NCBI GenBank assembly: GCA_018398805.1
Contig: JAGFBZ010000739.1
Coordinates: 124,001 to 188,000 of the forward strand
Direction of reading: 5' to 3'
Length of the DNA: 64,000 nucleotides
From: Hirundichthys speculiger
Taxonomy: Eukaryota > Chordata > Actinopteri > Beloniformes > Exocoetidae
Shown: positions 59,914 to 64,000 of the stretch, one piece after another
Layout of the letters: each line of letters starts with the position of its first letter
Position numbering within the stretch: the stretch's first letter is position 1
Translations under genes and position numbers: made by a program
The notes under the pieces: generated by a model
The model's input: the letters and a program-made list of their open reading frames with translations, nothing else
What the model was told of the DNA's origin: nothing
Database searches by the model: none

Positions 59914-61218
59914 GAGAAATCCTTTCATACATACATGTGAAATCCTCTCTCACGTACATGTGAAATCCTCTCACACATACATGTGAAATCCTCTCTCACA
60001 TACATGTGAAATCCTCTCATACATACTTGTGAAATCCTTTTATACAATACAGCTAGACATCCTTTCATACATACATGTGAAATCCTCTCATATAAACATG
60101 TAAAATCCTCTCATATATACATGTGAAATCCTTTCATACATACATGTGAAATCCCCTCATACGTACAACTGGAAATCCTCTCATACATACAACTGGAAAT
60201 CCTCTCATACATACATGTGAAATCCTCTCATATATACATGTGAAATCCTCTCATACATACAACTGGAAATCCTCTCATACATACATGTGAAATCCTCTCA
60301 TATATACATGTGAAATCCTCTCATATATACATGTGAAATCCTCTCATATATACATCTGAAATCCTCTCATATATACATGTGAAATCCTTTCATATATACA
60401 TGTGAAATCCTTTCATACATACAACTGGAAATCCTCTCATACATACATGTGAAATCCTCTCATATATACATGTGAAATCCTCTCATATATACATGTGAAA
60501 TCCTCTCATATATACATGTGAAATCCTTTTATACATACAACTTGAAAAGTTTCTCTCTCCGTGTTCTTTTTATCTGGTGCCTAAATGACAAGTCTAGAAG
60601 CAAAAGGTCAATCAAGAATTTAATACAATCATGAATACAGAGAATTATTATGCCATGCTGAATATTTTAATCGGCCGATGGTACACTTGTCCACAACATC
60701 ACCGAGATGCTGCCATGGACAAAATGCACGCTGCAAGTCAGATAGTGTCCATCTTTTAAGGATCCAGAGGAGGCGTTTCCTTAGTTCCTCTGAGTTTTAT
60801 GGCCCTTTGTCTACGGAGATCCAGATGTCCAATCACAAGTCCTGGTAAATCAACAACTGTTGTTCCGGGAATTTCAAACTGGTGATGGGGGTCGAGAGGA
60901 TGTTGCAGGTCGTAAACCTGAGCTGAGAAACCCACAGCATTCCTTCATGCCAAGTTTCAATTATAACAAGTTAAAATCTACATGGTTAATTCTAAATCCT
61001 AACAAACTGATATGTCCAGTTGTATGTCTAAAAGGTTTTCACATGTATGTATGAGAGGATTTCACATGTATGTGTATAAGCTCTCACTTGTGTGTGTGTG
61101 TAAGATTTCACATGTATGTGTACAAGGTTTTCAGTATAGTATGTGAGAGAGTTCAGTTTCATACGTGTGTGTGAATGCAAATTCAGAATAATGTCCCTCA
61201 CGGCACCTCATAAAACTG
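59664..61218. mobile_element. Foldback-type element with internal minisatellite (body about 59670-61212)
   Basis: Left arm TATGAGGTGCCGTAAGGGAC, ATTATTCTAAATTAGCATTC and right arm complement TATGAGGTGCCGTGAGGGAC, ATTATTCTGAATTTGCATTC extend as inverted repeats through ACACACAC.TATGAAACTGAACTCTC for well over 100 bp. AAACTG flanks both sides (59664-59669, 61213-61218); TA at the borders is an alternative duplication. Inward of the left arm lie roughly 40 units of an about 20-bp repeat; the right arm has only a few. Confidence 0.8.
59745..60545. repeat. Minisatellite, about 20-bp unit
   Basis: Units of the form ACATGTGAAATCCTCTCATA, with variants (AACTGGAAATCCTTTCATAC; ATATATAC in place of ACATAC), run for about 800 bp. 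Higher-order blocks are visible: a unit pair with AACTGG recurs every few repeats. A (TA)n stretch sits at 59880-59910. Confidence 0.92.
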
Positions 61219-62385
61219 TAACCAATTCACTTTGTGAAGTTCTTTCTGATGAAATGGACATGGTACCCCTCCATTCACAGCCTTTTCCAGCGGAATAGAC
61301 CGGACCAAACCAATCACAGTGGGGTGAAGGAGGGCCAAAAGCAGTGACACATATGAGCGTCCAAGAGCCACTATTCAAAACAACGAAGAGGGCTGCAGAA
61401 CTGCACATAACACATTTGATTCAGTCCAACTTCTCTGTACACCATTTTTGGGTGTCTCCTGTTGATAGTAGTTCGGTTGTCGCCCTGCCAACGTCCCATG
61501 CTGTGTTTCTCTGATTGTAGGCCAAACCGATGGCAGCCAGAAGCAGCTTCCTCTGCATCTGTTGGCCCCTAAAATCAAAGTCTAATCCACAGAAACCGGA
61601 CTAATTCTTGGTAAGAGGAAAAAATGACAGTGAGCTATTTAGTAGCCTGGTCAGCCATCCTAATTCTTTTACTATGTGACACATTACATATTGCTACTTG
61701 AATCAATGTATTTGTCACATCCATTAAGAAGTGATGGCCTATATTCATTTTTTTTTTTGAATCACAACATGTGAGAGACAGTTTTTCAATCTTTTTCAGG
61801 TGCCAGGGATGAGGCTTCGCCAAGGACTTGTGCGCTTTGACCAGCGCTAATGCTTTTCATAGCAGACTCTCCCGACGCTCAGCATTTTCCTCTTGTTGCC
61901 TCTCCCACAGAATGATTCAGACATTTATGTATTCAGTCATGGCTGCGGCGAGAGTCAGCGTGTTTATGTGCACTTGCATGTGTGTGTATATAATATGATG
62001 AGGAGCCTGTGGGAAATCATTCCCCACTGTCAAGACTGGTAGACTTTTCACCTCATCAGGGAGTTGAGTTCATTTGCAGAGGCAAAATTGTTATTTGCAA
62101 GTGTGGCCACTTCAGTTGGGAAACCATTAACTTCAGAGATTGAAATATACACTGCGTTGCATAGTAAAGAGTGAACATTATTGCATTTTTATTGAGTGGG
62201 GAAACAAACAGATGGTGAACTCCAGTATATCTAACTTTTAACGTGTTCTGCTTATAGTAATTACACTAGTTTTCTTGTCGGTGACTGTCACCAATGTACA
62301 CAAAGTGGATGAAAAGGAGCTCAGGCGACAGAGATGTTGGGTTAGGGTGTGTCAGCGCTGGGCATGTGGAAAAAAATACATCTAG
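61219..62385. other. Stretch without recognised features
   Basis: No transposon ends, exons or strong repeats seen. Short frames lack similarity to known families. Confidence 0.35.
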
Positions 62386-62818
62386 AACTAGAAAAGCACT
62401 CAGAGAGCGCAGACCTCCGCCAAGCACAACAATTCCCCATATAGCGATTAACAGATTGCGATAAAATCCGCCTTCTGGATCAGATGTGGATCAGCCTTTG
62501 AAATTTGATAGAGGTTCCCAATTGTCAATCCCTGAGTGAAATTTCATGAGTTTTGGACAATAATTAACGGAGATATTGAGAAACAAAATTTTCGGCCCCA
62601 TTGACCGCAATGTTATCGAAAATTTGAAAGTGATCCAGAATCCAGGATTTCTCCCGGATCACAGCCAAAATGAAATCAGTTCTTCCTTTTCACATTTCTG
62701 ACCAACTCCTGAAAATTTCATCAAAATCAATCCATAACTTTTTGAGTTATCTTGAACACAGACAGAGAAACAGACAGATAAACGCCAGGCAAAAACATAA
62801 CCTCCTTGGCGGAGGTAA
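62386..62818 (-). mobile_element. Helitron-like repeat copy 6
   Basis: Essentially full length on the minus strand: ACCTCCGCCAAGGAGGTTAT … GCTTGGCGGAGGTCTGCGCT, CTCTGAGTGCTTTTCTAG|T. The hairpin GCGCTC-TCT-GAGTGC and the terminal CTAG are intact. Confidence 0.87.
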
Positions 62819-63246
62819 AGATACCAGCATCAGCTTGTGGTATCATAGATTTTACGTTAAGCCCCACAGAGGGATGTGCACTCAAAGACTAATGCTTCTC
62901 TGAAGAAATGTGGAAATTCTTCTAAAGTTCTTCCTCGTCACAATGGCAGTGGAGTGCTGTAAAAAGTTAGAAACAAGTACGAGTTTTTTTTTTTTTTTAC
63001 TCTTCTCTGTGGAATTAATAGAAGTTTAAAGCTTTGAAAATTGTTCCTCACAAAGAAACTAGTCGTGTACCTCTATGTGGTTAATGACAGTGAGGAATCA
63101 GTGATGTAATCACTGTCATGCAAATTTTCAAAATTAACATGAAAAAGGCTCTTACAAATAATTACTTGCCACCCCAGCTTGCATGGTTGCTCACTTCTCA
63201 GGCTTAGCCAAAAGGTTTGTTTTTGTCCAGCTGAGCTGACTATAAG

Positions 63247-63585
63247 GCCCTGATTGTTACATTCCCACTAGCTGCTACCCGCAAATTGCGGGTATAGGAA
63301 CCTCTGCTAACCGCTAATGCAATCTTCTGCTCACTAAAGCCGCTACCCATTATGTCGACTCCCTTACTCACTTTGTAGGTGTGGCAATGGGCATGTCTTT
63401 TCCCCTTTCCACAAATTCTGTATCTTGCCATCATCGGTTGCAGGTAGCAGGTGGTCTGACCACCCGCTACCCACAACGCGCATGTTGGCGCATACAAGAG
63501 GAAGATTTTGTTCTTTATGGGGGAACGCCCTTCCCGCTACCCGCTATCCCTTAATAGCGGCTTTAGGAGATCTGGCAGAAGATAG
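63247..63585. mobile_element. Harbinger-like MITE copy 3, shortened
   Basis: Begins near AAGGCCCTGATTGTTACATT and shares AGGAACCTCTGCTAACCGCT, GTAGGTGTGGCAATGGGC and CCCTTAATAGCGGCTTTAGG with copies 1 and 2. The central GCGGGTAGCG block is deleted. The right end is eroded (GGCAGAAGATAGAG). Confidence 0.7.
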
Positions 63586-64000
63586 AGTCTCAAAAAATGT
63601 GGTAGATTATTATTAGATTATTTTATATATTTGACCAAACACACAATTCCTAGCTCCCATTACCTCAATATAAACCTTTATTAGCATTGGGTTACCCTCC
63701 TTGTTCTTTTCTTTTTTTTGAGTTATTCCTCCTTGATCTGAATTTGCAGGGGGGCCAAGGACAATTCATTTCCTCCGGAGACAGAAAAGCAAACAATTCA
63801 CCGGTGAAAGGCCTTTTGCAGAATAAAAACGAGCGTCGGTATGACATTGTCTCGGGTTTATAGAGAACATAGGTCAGGAGTAGAACAGGTCCAAACTCTG
63901 CCAGTGGTAGCTGGCTGCTGATAAATGACCTCGGCCAACAGTCCTCTGGCTGCAACATTCAGCTGAAATACCCCAGAGCTCTGCTATAGTCATGTACTTG

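Noticed and set aside
59745..60545. CRISPR-like regular array
   Set aside because: Units are contiguous about 20-bp degenerate repeats with no unique spacers, in a vertebrate transposon. It is a minisatellite.
1..64000. tRNA, rRNA, bacterial operon, phage or plasmid features
   Set aside because: No cloverleaf with A/B boxes, rRNA core, Shine-Dalgarno-led gene cluster or integrase context was seen; the sequence is vertebrate intronic.

Overview
The window is vertebrate nuclear DNA, almost certainly from a teleost fish. It is AT-rich intronic and upstream sequence, densely packed with fish-type transposable elements: hAT MITEs, Tc1/mariner, L2/CR1/Rex1-like LINEs, a Penelope-like element, Harbinger-like and Helitron-like elements. 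No bacterial-style operons, RBSs, CRISPR arrays, tRNA or rRNA genes were seen.

Only one host protein-coding gene is supported: a BRINP-family gene, best fit brinp3, on the minus strand. Three coding exons are visible, in transcription order 48624-48362 (start codon and signal peptide), 15468-15278 and 7155-6974 (MACPF region). All have consensus GT..AG junctions and matching phases (2, then 1, then 0). Together they encode the first 212 residues. The rest of the gene must lie to the left, beyond position 1. A CpG-rich promoter region with a candidate non-coding first exon lies at about 48.4-49.5 kb. The introns are about 33 kb and 8.1 kb, and the last one exceeds 6.9 kb.

Layout: 1-6973 is the partial downstream intron with LINE, Tc1 and hAT debris. 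7156-15277 is an intron holding a nested pile: a plus-strand LINE broken by a Penelope-like element (GIY-YIG ORF and hammerhead-like core) and by a 685-bp TIR element, then a minus-strand LINE inserted in a Helitron-like repeat. 15469-48361 is the long intron with many hAT insertions (most with readable 8-bp target duplications), Helitron-like repeats, a solo LTR, a Tc1 transposase pseudogene and Harbinger-like MITEs. 48362-50400 is the gene start and CpG island. 50744-64000 is upstream DNA with a multiply nested hAT element, an interstitial telomeric repeat, a Tigger-like MITE, a mariner element, a large foldback/minisatellite element and more Helitron-like and Harbinger-like copies.

I saw no new enzymatic or defence system. 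The most interesting material is transposon structure: a six-copy family that looks Helitron-like by its 3' end, the Penelope insertion with inverted ends and a ribozyme-like core, the asymmetric foldback minisatellite, and telomere repeats inside a LINE endonuclease region. Family assignments rest on recognised motifs and on ends read by eye; no database search was run.
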